This document shows, one piece after another, positions 1 to 8,993 of a stretch of 64,000 nt of DNA. The translations under genes and the position numbers were made by a program. The stretch is from Mycobacterium sp. ELW1. Its GTDB lineage: Bacteria; Actinomycetota; Actinomycetes; Mycobacteriales; Mycobacteriaceae. Location: positions 5,332,001 to 5,396,000 of the forward strand of contig NZ_CP032155.1 in assembly GCF_008329905.1 (NCBI RefSeq). The letters are read 5' to 3'. Numbering within the stretch: position 1 is the first letter of the stretch; every line of letters begins with the position of its first letter. The notes below the pieces were generated by a model. The model ran no database searches and was not told where the DNA came from. It saw only the letters and a list, made by a program, of their open reading frames with translations.

Positions 1-1255
1 CCCCACCGATGTGTTGACCGGTCTGGTCGGCTCGGTGCAGGGACTCTTCGAGGGCGCGGCCCTGTTGGTGCGCCGCACGTTCTTCAACGAGGCACCGAAG
101 GTCACCCCGGTTCAGCTAACCGGTGAAGTCACCGGGGCGATCACCGGCAAGGTCGGCGCAGCCGATCCTGAAGGCGACCGCCTCGTCTACAAGGTGACCC
201 AGCAAGGCCACTACGGCACAGTCGCCGTCGACGCCGCGGGCAACTACACCTACACCCCGAACGACCCAGGCGCCAACATCGTCGACTCGTTCGTGGTCTC
301 GGCCACCGACACCGGGCCGCACATCAACCTGCTCAACTGGTTCCGGACCTCCAGCACCTATGCGGCCGGCTCGATCTACCAGGAGCCTGCCGGCACCCCG
401 AGGATCACGTACACCTTCACCTACGGGAACGGCTCGCAGTTCTGGTCGAGCGCGGCGCGCGCCGAGTTGGCGGCGACCGCCATCTACCTGTCGAGCTATT
501 TCGAGCCGCAGCACAACGTCACGGTCACGTATGCGGTCACCGGCCAGTACTCGCTGGCGGGCGCGACGCTGGCATCGGCGGGCAGCGACCTGATCAGTGA
601 CAGCGGCTTCGCCTCGACCGTGGTGCAGAACAAGATCCTCACCGGCGTGGACTCGAACGGCTCGGCCGCTGACGGCACGATCGACTGGAACTTCGGCTAC
701 GGCTGGGGCTACTTCGCCACGGTGCCCGCGGGAAGCTACGACTTCCAGTCCACGGCGATGCACGAACTGCTGCACACCTACGGCTTCCTGTCGGTCGTGG
801 ACAAGGCCGGCAACAACACTGTCGAGAACTGGACGGTCTTCGACAGCCACATGGTCGACAAGAACGGGAATTCGGTCTTCAACGGCACCACGTTCAACAC
901 CGCCTACAACCCGAACCTGACCGGCGGCGTCAGCAACGGCATGTACTTCGGCGGCGCCAACGCGATGGCGGCCAACGGCGGGAACCCGGTGCCGCTGTAC
1001 AGCCCGAACCCGTGGGAGTCCGGCAGCTCGATGTCGCACCTGAACGACGACTTCTACACCGGCGCCAACGAGAAGCTGATGAACGCGTCATCCGACACCG
1101 GGCTGGGCGTGCGGACTTTGAGCACCATCGAGATCGGCATCATGAAGGATCTCGGCTACACGATGGTGTCGTCGTCCCCGACCGTCGCGGTGCTGTTCGT
1201 CGGCCTGATGCTCGTCCGCCGCCGCAGGCAGCGGACGGCCAGCAGCACCGTCTAG
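1..1255 (+). CDS. Secreted zinc metalloprotease with Ig/cadherin-like repeat, 3' part
   Basis: The reading frame is open to the left edge, so the gene starts outside the window; the GTG at 11 is only an internal codon. The visible N-terminal stretch (VLTGLVGSVQGLFEG, then a block built around DPEGDRLVYKVT and YTYTPND) is the cadherin/VCBS-like repeat module common in very large exported mycobacterial proteins. A catalytic-type HELLHTYGF zinc motif lies at nt 761-787, preceded by a FQSTAM segment typical of metzincin-like peptidases, so a secreted peptidase is likely; substrate unknown. The C-terminus is a short hydrophobic segment (VAVLFVGLMLV) followed by RRRRQR, resembling a C-terminal membrane anchor. 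Its stop overlaps the convergent lipoprotein gene by 4 bp. The protease call is good; the full architecture cannot be seen. Confidence 0.75.
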   Translation, partial: PTDVLTGLVGSVQGLFEGAALLVRRTFFNEAPKVTPVQLTGEVTGAITGKVGAADPEGDRLVYKVTQQGHYGTVAVDAAGNYTYTPNDPGANIVDSFVVSATDTGPHINLLNWFRTSSTYAAGSIYQEPAGTPRITYTFTYGNGSQFWSSAARAELAATAIYLSSYFEPQHNVTVTYAVTGQYSLAGATLASAGSDLISDSGFASTVVQNKILTGVDSNGSAADGTIDWNFGYGWGYFATVPAGSYDFQSTAMHELLHTYGFLSVVDKAGNNTVENWTVFDSHMVDKNGNSVFNGTTFNTAYNPNLTGGVSNGMYFGGANAMAANGGNPVPLYSPNPWESGSSMSHLNDDFYTGANEKLMNASSDTGLGVRTLSTIEIGIMKDLGYTMVSSSPTVAVLFVGLMLVRRRRQRTASSTV

Positions 1256-1638
1256 TTATTGCTGCTCGGGCAGGACAGCGTCAGGAAGACAGTGGTGTTG
1301 GCCGGCGGGTGGTCGCCACGCAGCCCGTCGACACCGATGATCTTGCATGCCGACAGCGTGCTGTTCTTGTCGCCGTCGCCGATGTTGACCTGAACCAGGT
1401 ACCCCTGGCTCTGCAGCGCCAGAATGCCGTCCGCAGCGTTCTGGTTCTGATTGAACGCCCGCGGCGGCATCGGGAGGACACCCTTCTCGGTGGGAGACGG
1501 TGCCGGCTTGCTGGTCGAGGCGCTGCTCGAGGTGGTGGACGACGGGCTCTCCTTGGACGACTGGCCGCAGCCCGCTGAAAGACCCGCTACCGCAATGACT
1601 GCCAGAAAGCCGCCGGCCAGCGTGAGCTGGCGAGACAT
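1252..1638 (-). CDS. Small lipoprotein (CPSSNN-tail family)
   Basis: A 128-aa protein starting at MSRQLTLAGGF; a longer frame extends upstream but this start places a clean signal peptide at the N-terminus. The lipobox LSAGC predicts lipid modification at Cys, followed by a Ser/Thr/Pro-rich linker. The globular part has two further Cys and contains LQSQGYLVQVN, SACKIIGVDG and a terminal LSCPSSNN. The protein at 5356-5682 shares this layout (LQAWGYIVVLN, SACQVTGI, MSCPPSNN), so the two are paralogs flanking the S53 peptidase pair. No function is recognised; probably an envelope protein. Confidence 0.8.
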   Translation of the reverse strand: MSRQLTLAGGFLAVIAVAGLSAGCGQSSKESPSSTTSSSASTSKPAPSPTEKGVLPMPPRAFNQNQNAADGILALQSQGYLVQVNIGDGDKNSTLSACKIIGVDGLRGDHPPANTTVFLTLSCPSSNN

Positions 1639-1827
1639 CGTGACCGACCCATTAATGCCGTGCTTGACCATGCCGCAAAACTTATCGGCCTGCGCAGAAC
1701 CGGCCAACCCGATCAGCCCATTCCCGCGGCCGCGTCAGGAGATGTTCGTCCGCACGCAACCTTCCCGACATCACCATCCGATCGCGCCGCCGCTGATAGT
1801 CTCCGACGAATCGGGGGTGCGGCGACG

Positions 1828-3459
1828 ATGCCCATTGGGTCAATCCGGATACGAAGCGCCAGTCGGGCGAAGTGGATCTCGCTCGTCGCTGTCGCCGCGA
1901 CCCTTGTCGCCCTTGAGTATTCGCTCACCCCGCCCGACCGGACACCAGCACCGCCCGGCACCATCAGCGGTCCGTACGCGTCGCTACTGTCGGCATCCAC
2001 CGACCTGGGTCCATCCGGCGCCAGTCTGGTCCAGCTGGTTGCCGGGCTTCGAGACGATTCCCGACCCGCAGCGCTGATCGGCTGGGCGCAGCAACAGGGA
2101 TTGTCGGTGCGCTGGCGCCCCGGTGACCGCTGGGCCACGCTGACCGGTGCGGCCACCGCGGTCGGCCGCGCGTTCGCCGTCGCCGTGCACGACTTTCGCG
2201 GCCGGACCGGCCAGGTCTTCTACGCCTCGCCGCAGCAGCCGACCGTCCCCGCGCCCATCCTCGGCGACGTAACCGAGCTCGGCCGGATCCTCGGATACGT
2301 CCCGCACAACGAATCGGTACCCGTCATCGTGCCGCTGGACGTACCCGATCAGGGCCTGGGACCGGCCGGGTTGCTCCGGACCTACAACGCTGCGCCGCTG
2401 CACGAAAGCGGCTACAGCGGCCAGGGCTCGACGGTTCTGGTGTTCGCCTTCGACGGGTTCGACCAAGAAGACCTCGACATGTTCGCGTCCGCTTTCGACT
2501 TGCCCAAGTTCACCCCAGAGCTGCTGGGCGACATGCCATCTCAGCGCAGCGGCGAAGCAACCATGGACCTGGAAGCCATCCACGCCGTGGCCCCCGGCGC
2601 CAAGAAGGTGCTGGTCAACGCCCGAGGCACGGTGTCCGGCGACGCCACCTATCAGAAGATCGGCGCCTTGATGGAGGAAGCGGACCGTCGGTATCCCGGT
2701 GCGATATGGAGCTTTTCGATCGGCTGGGGATGCGACAAGATCGCGACGGCAGCCGATCTGATCCCGGCCCGTTCGGCACTGCGCGCCGCACTGCGGCGCG
2801 GCACCACCGCGTTCAACGCCAGCGGCGACCTCGCCGGGCTGGAGTGCAAGGGCGGCCACAACTGGGCCTCGCCACCGTCGCCCGACGACGTCGGCCTGGA
2901 TTCGGTGGCCTCCCTGCCGGAGATGACCGATGTCGGCGGTACCACGCTGTCCACCGACGCCGACGGGCGCTGGCTGGCCGAGCAGTCGTGGTTCGCACCC
3001 GCGATCTCCCACGGCACGGGCGGCGGAGTGTCCAACCTGTTCGAGCGCCCACCGTGGCAGACGGAGCTACGCGTGGCAGCCCCGCCCGGGCGGCGGCTCA
3101 CCCCGGACATCGCGGCGGTCGCCGACCCGTACACCGGTGTCCGCATCGTCTTTCGACGCCAGCACGTCATGGGTGGCGGCACCTCCCTCGCCGCGCCGAT
3201 CTGGGCCGGGATGACCGCGCTGATGAACGACTATCTACGGCGCAACGGAGGCGGCCCCATCGGCGAGCTGAACCCGCTGCTATACGAAATCGCCCAGGGC
3301 GCAAGGCTTCCCGCTTTCCGCGATGTCACTCTGGGCGGCAATGCCGTCGACGACGCCGGCCCCGGCTACGACCTCGTGACGGGCCTCGGAACTCCGGATC
3401 TCGACCATTTGGCATGCGACATCCTGGCGCTGCAGAAGTGCGGTGTCGGATGCGGGTGA
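1828..3459 (+). CDS. S53 family (sedolisin/kumamolisin-like) serine peptidase, membrane-anchored
   Basis: A 543-aa product from the ATG at 1828; the frame is open further upstream (to 1660), but that part crosses the divergent lipoprotein promoter and looks non-coding. Residues about 14-32 form a membrane anchor or signal. Residues about 50-175 resemble the pro-kumamolisin activation domain (AAVGRAFAVAVHDF-type fold). The peptidase domain carries the S53 catalytic Glu and Asp (GEATMD, E243 and D247), the oxyanion Asp in NASGD (D334) and the nucleophile in GGGTSLAAP (S453). The end, FRDVTLGGN followed by GPGYDLVTGLGTP, is the usual S53 calcium-binding region. S53 enzymes are pepstatin-insensitive acid peptidases that self-process. 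The stop codon overlaps the next gene, so the two are likely co-translated. Confidence 0.88.
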   Translation: MPIGSIRIRSASRAKWISLVAVAATLVALEYSLTPPDRTPAPPGTISGPYASLLSASTDLGPSGASLVQLVAGLRDDSRPAALIGWAQQQGLSVRWRPGDRWATLTGAATAVGRAFAVAVHDFRGRTGQVFYASPQQPTVPAPILGDVTELGRILGYVPHNESVPVIVPLDVPDQGLGPAGLLRTYNAAPLHESGYSGQGSTVLVFAFDGFDQEDLDMFASAFDLPKFTPELLGDMPSQRSGEATMDLEAIHAVAPGAKKVLVNARGTVSGDATYQKIGALMEEADRRYPGAIWSFSIGWGCDKIATAADLIPARSALRAALRRGTTAFNASGDLAGLECKGGHNWASPPSPDDVGLDSVASLPEMTDVGGTTLSTDADGRWLAEQSWFAPAISHGTGGGVSNLFERPPWQTELRVAAPPGRRLTPDIAAVADPYTGVRIVFRRQHVMGGGTSLAAPIWAGMTALMNDYLRRNGGGPIGELNPLLYEIAQGARLPAFRDVTLGGNAVDDAGPGYDLVTGLGTPDLDHLACDILALQKCGVGCG

Positions 3460-5345
3460 GCATGGCGTGCCCGGCGTGCGGCACCGAGGTCCCCGCCGGG
3501 GTGTTCTGCGGCTCCTGCGGCGCACACCTGAATCCGCAGCCGGGAGATGGCCCGCAGTGGTTACGGCCGCGCGCGTTCTGCGCCGCGCCCGACGAGCACG
3601 TGTTGCGGCCCGCGATCGCCAGTTCGTTGTTTCCGCACCTGTCCCAATTCTCCCGCACACCGTTCAATCTGGGACTGGTCCTCATCGTTGTGGCGATGGC
3701 GGTCGCCGTCCAGTTGGCTCTGCCCGGCGCGCTCGTGACGGTCTCGGCGCTCGGCCTGCCACTGCTGTTCGCGATCTACCGGCACCAGTCGGGGATCTAC
3801 CGCGACATTCCGCGCAGTTCGCTGGCGATCACCGTCGTGATGGGCATCGCGATGGGTGTCGGCTGGGTGTTTCTGACCGGCGATCTGGTGATCCGGGAAA
3901 CCGGTGCACCATTCGATGCCGGCATCGCCGGGCACCGAGTGCTGCGCGACGGCCTCGGGGTCGCCGAGGGTGGCGCCCTGCTGATGATGATTCCCGCCGT
4001 TGTGGTGCGGCTGCTGCGGCCGGGAGCTCGGGAATCGTTGAACGGCTTCGTGATAGGCGTTCTCTCAGCCCTGAGCTTCACCGCGGCGGCGACATTCACC
4101 CGGCTTGCACCACAATTCGCGGCTGCCACCGTCGCCAAGAACCGGCCGGTGGAGTGGCTGCTGGTGGAAGCCGGTATCCGCGGGCTGGCCATACCGCTCA
4201 CTGCGGCCTGCGCCGGCGGATTGATCGGTGCCGCACTGTGGTTCAAGCGCCCCGCCGGTGCCGTCAGGTTGCGGCGGTCGCTGGTGGTTGCCGCGTTGAC
4301 GGTCTTCGGGCTCATCGTGTTGGGGGTCTATGCGATCGTCGGGATCACCGACGTCGCGGGCCTTGCGCAGGAGAAGATGCTCGCCCTGCATATCGCGATG
4401 GCGCTGGTCGCGCTGCTCGCACTGCGACTCGGCCTGCAGCTCACCCTGCTGCACGAGCAGCCCGATCCGGTCCACAGTGCGCCGCTGCTGTGTCTGCACT
4501 GCCGAAACGTGGTGCCCGAGATGACGTTCTGTCCGTCATGCGGCGCGGCCAACCACGCATCGTCGGCCAAGTCCCGAGCCGACCGGCGCGCAGTCACCCC
4601 GCAGGCAGGAGCGCGGGAGGACCCGGCGGCCGACGTCTGGCCGGGCTACTCGGTGGATGCGCAGACATACACGTCACCGCCGTTGCCTCGCACGTCGAGC
4701 GCCCGCGTGTTGGGCTCGTGGCTGCTGGTGGTCGTCGTGATCACCACGCCGCTGATCGCACTGTCCGCGAGCATCTCCGAGCCGGCTGTCGTCTACAACT
4801 GCCCGCCGGATTGTGGTCGGCCGCCCACCGGAACGCCGGTCGCGGCGCTGCCCAGATTCACCGCTCCCGACGGCCGGTTCTCGGTGTCCTACCCGGCACC
4901 CGGCTCGGCCTATGACCTCTCCTTCGCCGACAACGGTGTGACGGCACGCTTCACCGGCGGCGACGGCGGCACGATGAAGCTGTGGGCCATACCGGCCGGC
5001 GGAAAGTCGGCCAGAGAGGTCGCCGAGGAGTTCCTGGCGGCGCGCTATCCGGACGCCCGAACGGCCTACGAGATCCCGAACGCGATGGTCGGCTACCAGT
5101 TCGGCTACGGCGAGGTCGCCGACATTTGGCCGCAGGACGGCGATGCCAGTTACCGGCATCTGCGGTTGGTGATCCTGGTCGCGGTCAAGCACGACCTGGC
5201 GCTGGTGGCCGGCGCTATCGGCCCCTACCGCGAGTTCGGCCCGACGTTCGGCCCTGGCCGGCCGGCCAGCGCGAACCTGGAATTGGCGATGGACCTGGAC
5301 AAGTACGTCAACAGTTTTTCCTGGCAGGGCGACCCGCCGCGGTGA
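3450..5345 (+). CDS. Double zinc-ribbon polytopic membrane protein
   Basis: Up to 631 aa. Three close starts are possible: ATG 3450, GTG 3456 (forming a GTGA overlap with the peptidase stop) and ATG 3462; coupling to the upstream gene favours one of the first two. A zinc ribbon with CPAC and CGSC pairs lies at residues 7-23. About six hydrophobic segments follow between residues 70 and 345, then a second zinc ribbon (CLHC / CPSC) near residue 350, another transmembrane segment around 420-440 and a C-terminal domain of about 190 residues probably outside the membrane. No named family is recognised. The tight coupling suggests it works with the S53 peptidase, for example as partner, chaperone or substrate; that is inference. 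Confidence 0.8.
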   Translation: MRVSMACPACGTEVPAGVFCGSCGAHLNPQPGDGPQWLRPRAFCAAPDEHVLRPAIASSLFPHLSQFSRTPFNLGLVLIVVAMAVAVQLALPGALVTVSALGLPLLFAIYRHQSGIYRDIPRSSLAITVVMGIAMGVGWVFLTGDLVIRETGAPFDAGIAGHRVLRDGLGVAEGGALLMMIPAVVVRLLRPGARESLNGFVIGVLSALSFTAAATFTRLAPQFAAATVAKNRPVEWLLVEAGIRGLAIPLTAACAGGLIGAALWFKRPAGAVRLRRSLVVAALTVFGLIVLGVYAIVGITDVAGLAQEKMLALHIAMALVALLALRLGLQLTLLHEQPDPVHSAPLLCLHCRNVVPEMTFCPSCGAANHASSAKSRADRRAVTPQAGAREDPAADVWPGYSVDAQTYTSPPLPRTSSARVLGSWLLVVVVITTPLIALSASISEPAVVYNCPPDCGRPPTGTPVAALPRFTAPDGRFSVSYPAPGSAYDLSFADNGVTARFTGGDGGTMKLWAIPAGGKSAREVAEEFLAARYPDARTAYEIPNAMVGYQFGYGEVADIWPQDGDASYRHLRLVILVAVKHDLALVAGAIGPYREFGPTFGPGRPASANLELAMDLDKYVNSFSWQGDPPR

Positions 5346-5355
5346 CGTCCGGCGG

Positions 5356-5682
5356 CTAGTCCGTCGGGCTGTTGTTGCTCGGCGGGCACGACATGTCGAC
5401 GTAGACCGACTGGAATTGTCCAGACGGCGAAGGCCCCGACACAGTTGGGTGGATTCCGGTCACCTGGCACGCCGACTTCTCGCGCTCGTCGAGGTAGCCG
5501 GCATCCTTTCCGACCCCGTTGAGTACGACGATGTAGCCCCACGCCTGCAACTGACCGATCGTATCGCCGGCGTACGGCCCGAAGCTGGGGCTGTCGGCCT
5601 GCGCGACGTGAGATCCCAGTACGGCAGCCGCGACCCCGGTGCCGGCCAGACATACCTTCAGCGCTACTGCTGTGAGAACCAT
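5356..5682 (-). CDS. Small secreted protein (CPPSNN-tail family)
   Basis: A 108-aa protein from the ATG at 5682. An AAGGGGG ribosome-binding site directly upstream decides this start over a longer frame. It has a signal peptide ending near HVAQA, then LQAWGYIVVLN, a Cys in SACQVTGI and the terminal MSCPPSNN motif. It is a paralog of the lipoprotein at 1252-1638 but lacks a lipobox, so it should be released rather than lipid-anchored. It converges on the zinc-ribbon membrane protein gene with a 10-bp gap. Function unknown. Confidence 0.8.
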   Translation of the reverse strand: MVLTAVALKVCLAGTGVAAAVLGSHVAQADSPSFGPYAGDTIGQLQAWGYIVVLNGVGKDAGYLDEREKSACQVTGIHPTVSGPSPSGQFQSVYVDMSCPPSNNSPTD

Positions 5683-5790
5683 CGTTAGCCCCCTTAACGA
5701 AACCTGAACGAAAGGTGAACTACAGGTTAACGACAGGAAGCGCACAGGTGGCTCGTTTGACCAAGATGTATACGCCGACTTTGTCGAGGG

Positions 5791-6465
5791 TCAGCGGCCG
5801 GCAAGTCCGGTGAGCAGCAGCACCGCGCCGATGACCACCAGCGCAACCGCGCTGATCTCGGCTTGGCGGCGCTGTATCCACGCCCGCAAGCGCTCCAGCG
5901 ATCGGTCGAACCGCGTCGCCGCCACGGCATGGGCCAGCACCGGCAGCAGCGTTCCCGAACCCGCCACCACCACGAAGTACCCCACCGCCACAGCCTGACC
6001 GGCCACTCCGAGCGTGGCCGCGTCGATCGCCAAACCCGCTGCGGCACAAGCGACGATGATCTTCGGGTTGAGAACTCCGAACGCCAGTCCGATCGCCGCG
6101 GTGCGGGCCGGGGACCACCTGCCGATGGCGTCGAGCCAATGCGACGATCGCACCGCCTTCTTCCGCCGCAACCACAGCCACCCGCCGGTCACGATCAGCA
6201 CGGCGCCGCCGATGAGCCGTAGCCGCAACTGCCAGACCGACGATGTCTCGGCCGAGCCGCCCAGGAGTCGGGGGACATTCAAGAACAGCACCGTCAGTAC
6301 CGTCAGCCCGCTCACCCAGCCGACCGCGAACGCCAGTCCGGCGGCGCGGGGCCGCGCCGAGTACAGCACCAGCAGCAGAGCCGGCAGTATCGAGATCGGT
6401 GAGAGCGCCACCACCAGAGCCAGTGGAATCAGCTCGGCGGACACCGCACCCCAGTCACCCGACAC
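5791..6465 (-). CDS. GAP family (Sap/SfLAP-type) membrane protein
   Basis: A 224-aa polytopic membrane protein with about six hydrophobic helices. The N-terminal LIPLALVVALSPISILPALLL-type segment and the later AIGLAFGVLNPKI region resemble the mycobacterial GAP family, whose members are linked to glycolipid (GPL, sulfolipid) export and share the LysE-like fold. The start is GTG at 6465 with a strong GGAGG site 8 nt upstream; a nearby ATG is out of frame. The substrate cannot be assigned from sequence. Confidence 0.75.
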   Translation of the reverse strand: MSGDWGAVSAELIPLALVVALSPISILPALLLVLYSARPRAAGLAFAVGWVSGLTVLTVLFLNVPRLLGGSAETSSVWQLRLRLIGGAVLIVTGGWLWLRRKKAVRSSHWLDAIGRWSPARTAAIGLAFGVLNPKIIVACAAAGLAIDAATLGVAGQAVAVGYFVVVAGSGTLLPVLAHAVAATRFDRSLERLRAWIQRRQAEISAVALVVIGAVLLLTGLAGR

Positions 6466-6547
6466 CCATCACCTCCGGTCAGCAGCGCCAAGTTACGCAG
6501 TCCGGGCCGCCGGCGACAGCCTTGCGCGCAGCGTAATTCGAGAGCGG

Positions 6548-7849
6548 TCAGTCCTCGTCGGCGGCGTCGGATCGCGGCCTCGGGTCGCCGAACAGCGGGC
6601 GCCGCAGTGGCTGATGCCCGTGAACGCCCTCGGCGTACGCGGTTTCGGCGTGCTGGGTGAAGTCCACGCCCGCGGTCTCGTCTTCGGGGCTGAGCCGGAA
6701 GCCGATGGTCCGGTCGATGAGCTTGGCCAGGGCGAACGACATGATGAACGCGTAGGCCGCCACCACGACCATCGCGACCGCCTGCTTGCCCAATTGAGCC
6801 AGCCCGCCGCCATAGAAGAGGCCCTGCGGGCCGCCGGTCATCACCGCGGTGGCCAGGAATCCGATCAGCAGCACCCCGACCACGCCGCCGACGAAGTGCA
6901 CACCGACCACGTCGAGCGAGTCGTCGTAGCCGAACCGGAACTTCAGACCGATCGCGAATGAACACACGACGCCCGCCGCCACCCCGACGATCGCGGCGCC
7001 GAGGGTGTTCACGGTGCCGCACGAGGGTGTGATCGCGACCAGCCCTGCGACGACGCCGGAGGCCGCGCCGAACGTCGTCGGCCTGCCGTCACGGATCTGC
7101 TCGACCGACAACCAGCCGAGCATGCCCAGGCAGCCGGCCACCAGCGTGTTGAGGAAGATGGCCGCCGCCGTGCCGTTGGCGGCCAGCGCGGATCCGGCGT
7201 TGAAACCGAACCAGCCGAACCACAGCAGTCCGACGCCCAGCAGTACGAAGGGCAGGTTGTGCGGACGCATCGCGTCGACCTTGAATCCGATGCGCGGACC
7301 CAACACCAGCGCCAGCGCCAGCGCGGAGGACCCGGAGACGATCTCGACGACCAGGCCGCCGGCGTAGTCGAGTACCCCGAGCTTGAACAGCCAACCGCCG
7401 GGGGCCCAGACCCAGTGCGCGACAACGGCATACACCACGATGGACCAGACCGGAACGAAGATCATCCAGGCGGCGAACTTGGCCCGGTCGGCGATCGCGC
7501 CGCTGATCAGCGCTGCGGTGATGATCGCGAAGCTGAGCTGGAATGTGGAGAAGAGCAGTTCGGGAACCTGGCCGTGCACGGTGCCCGGGTCGATTCCGGC
7601 CATCCCGATGTGGGACAGGTCGCCGATCACTCCGCCGAGGTTGGTTCCGGAGAACGCCAGCGTGTAGCCGAACAGCAGCCAGGCCACGGTGACGAGGGGG
7701 ATCGCGATGAAGCTCATCATGATCATGTTGAGCACACCGGTGGTGCGGACCATGCCGCCGTAAAAGATGGCCAGTCCCGGTGTCATCAACAGGACGAGCG
7801 CTGTGCTGGCCAGCAGCCACGCGGTGGCGGCAGGATCGATCGCTTGCAA
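6548..7849 (-). CDS. amt: Ammonium transporter (Amt/Rh family)
   Basis: A 433-aa ammonium channel with about eleven membrane helices. Family motifs visible include MTPGLAIFYGGMVR near the N-terminus, the HWVWAPGGWL segment, the central GVGLLWFGWFGFNAGSALAA signature, and VGVHFVGGVVG carrying one of the paired pore histidines. The start is a TTG at 7849 preceded by GAAGGAG at good spacing; no in-frame ATG would keep the first helix. The C-terminal cytoplasmic tail (GFRLSPEDETAGVD) is where a PII-type regulator normally acts, but no glnK or glnD follows here. It is transcribed away from the DUF427 gene. Confidence 0.93.
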   Translation of the reverse strand: MQAIDPAATAWLLASTALVLLMTPGLAIFYGGMVRTTGVLNMIMMSFIAIPLVTVAWLLFGYTLAFSGTNLGGVIGDLSHIGMAGIDPGTVHGQVPELLFSTFQLSFAIITAALISGAIADRAKFAAWMIFVPVWSIVVYAVVAHWVWAPGGWLFKLGVLDYAGGLVVEIVSGSSALALALVLGPRIGFKVDAMRPHNLPFVLLGVGLLWFGWFGFNAGSALAANGTAAAIFLNTLVAGCLGMLGWLSVEQIRDGRPTTFGAASGVVAGLVAITPSCGTVNTLGAAIVGVAAGVVCSFAIGLKFRFGYDDSLDVVGVHFVGGVVGVLLIGFLATAVMTGGPQGLFYGGGLAQLGKQAVAMVVVAAYAFIMSFALAKLIDRTIGFRLSPEDETAGVDFTQHAETAYAEGVHGHQPLRRPLFGDPRPRSDAADED

Positions 7850-7945
7850 AGTCCGGCTCCTTCGACGGTCCCGACGAGAATGTCGGCGCGAAGTTTCGGC
7901 GGTGCGGCGATCATGTTTCGGGCGTGTTTCGACGGCGCGCGAACC

Positions 7946-8446
7946 TCACCACCCCATGGAGCCGGGGATTCCTTTGAACGGACCGACCACCCGGCTGGTG
8001 ATCCAGCCGCCGTAGAACCCGCCCGGTTGAGGCAATACCGTTTCGCCGTCGACGGTGCACCGGTCGACCATGCTGGCCATCACCGCGATGGCGCCCGCGA
8101 TCTCGGCGAACGGAGGGGTCGGCCGGGGATAGGTCCACGCCGCCCTGGGCGCCACCGCATCGCCGGCCACCAGGTCGTAGTAGCGCGCCTGGCCTTTCCA
8201 CTCACACATCGACGCTCCCGGTGCATCGCGCAGCACACCGTCCGCGAAGGCCTCGCGAGGCAGGTAATAGGTCGGTGGGTGACTGGTCTCGAGCACTCGC
8301 CAGCTGCGGGTGGTGGATGCGATCACTCGGCCGCCGAGTTCGACGGTGATCGCGCCGGTGAACGGCTCCAGGCGGGGTGGACGCGGGTAATCCCAGACTG
8401 ATTCCTGGCCGGGGCCTGGTTGTTCCGGTGTCGGCCATGGGTTCAT
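7946..8446 (-). CDS. DUF427 domain protein
   Basis: A 166-aa soluble protein. The motif run from VIASTTRSWRVLET through YYLPREAF, MCEWKGQARYYDL and AAWTYPRPTPPF is diagnostic of DUF427, a beta-rich fold found widely in actinobacteria. No biochemical role is established that can be named with confidence. It starts at an ATG (8446) only 17 bp from the divergent DUF1232 gene, so they share a very short promoter region. Confidence 0.85.
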   Translation of the reverse strand: MNPWPTPEQPGPGQESVWDYPRPPRLEPFTGAITVELGGRVIASTTRSWRVLETSHPPTYYLPREAFADGVLRDAPGASMCEWKGQARYYDLVAGDAVAPRAAWTYPRPTPPFAEIAGAIAVMASMVDRCTVDGETVLPQPGGFYGGWITSRVVGPFKGIPGSMGW

Positions 8447-8463
8447 ACCTCGACGATACGAAG

Positions 8464-8889
8464 ATGGACGGCGTGATGGGCGACTGGTGGCTGATCCCGG
8501 TCTCGCTCGCCACCGCCCTGGTCGTGGCGTGGGTGGTCCTGGCGATCACGCTGTGGGTGGCCAAACCCGACCAGGTCGGCATCACCGACCTGCTTCGCCT
8601 GCTGCCCGACACGGTGCGGTTGCTCAAACGCCTGGCCGCCGACCGGCAGCTGCCGCGCCGCATCCGGGTCGTTCTCGCCGGCGTGCTGATATTTCTGGCC
8701 TCGCCCATCGACCTGATTCCCGACTTCATTCCGGTGCTCGGCTACGCCGACGACGTGATCATCACCGCCCTCGCCCTGCGTTGGGTCACCCGCGCCGCGG
8801 GGCCCGGGGCGCTGGCGCGGCACTGGCCGGGGACGCCCGACGGTCTGGCCGCGCTGCGCCGCGTGTGCCGGTTGCCCGACCCGGTTTGA
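8464..8889 (+). CDS. DUF1232 (YkvA-like) membrane protein
   Basis: A 141-aa protein from ATG 8464 (ATG 8476 is also possible). One membrane helix near the N-terminus (LIPVSLATALVVAWVVLAITLWV) precedes a basic linker and the DUF1232 core ASPIDLIPDFIPVLGYADD, which is highly characteristic of the family. Function in mycobacteria is not established. A longer upstream frame would overlap the divergent DUF427 coding sequence and is rejected. Confidence 0.83.
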   Translation: MDGVMGDWWLIPVSLATALVVAWVVLAITLWVAKPDQVGITDLLRLLPDTVRLLKRLAADRQLPRRIRVVLAGVLIFLASPIDLIPDFIPVLGYADDVIITALALRWVTRAAGPGALARHWPGTPDGLAALRRVCRLPDPV

Positions 8890-8930
8890 CCATCCCTCGG
8901 TGACGATCGCGACCTCCTTGGGTACGCTCT

Positions 8931-8948
8931 GCTGAGCGACTGCTTAGC
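8931..8948 (+). promoter_or_regulatory. Candidate repressor operator upstream of coxL-like gene
   Basis: GCTGAGC-GACT-GCTTAGC, an inverted repeat of two GCTNAGC half-sites separated by 4 bp, ends 45 bp before the coxL-like ATG. It sits just downstream of a plausible -10 (TACGCT, 8923-8928) with TGACGA 16 bp further up. The reverse complement carries exactly the same arms as the element at 12683-12700 before the coxM-like gene. The size and symmetry suit a TetR-type dimer, but no such regulator gene is in the window. Confidence 0.6.
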
Positions 8949-8993
8949 GGCTGTCGTGATCCGGCTCGCCGACGACGCATTGGAGCGAACGCC

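Noticed and set aside
1660..1827. Longer N-terminus for the S53 peptidase
   Set aside because: The extra 56 codons overlap the divergent lipoprotein promoter, lack signal features and would bury the membrane anchor internally.
7850..7945. GlnR-type nitrogen box upstream of amt
   Set aside because: GAAAC-like pieces are present but their spacing does not fit the mycobacterial GlnR pattern convincingly.
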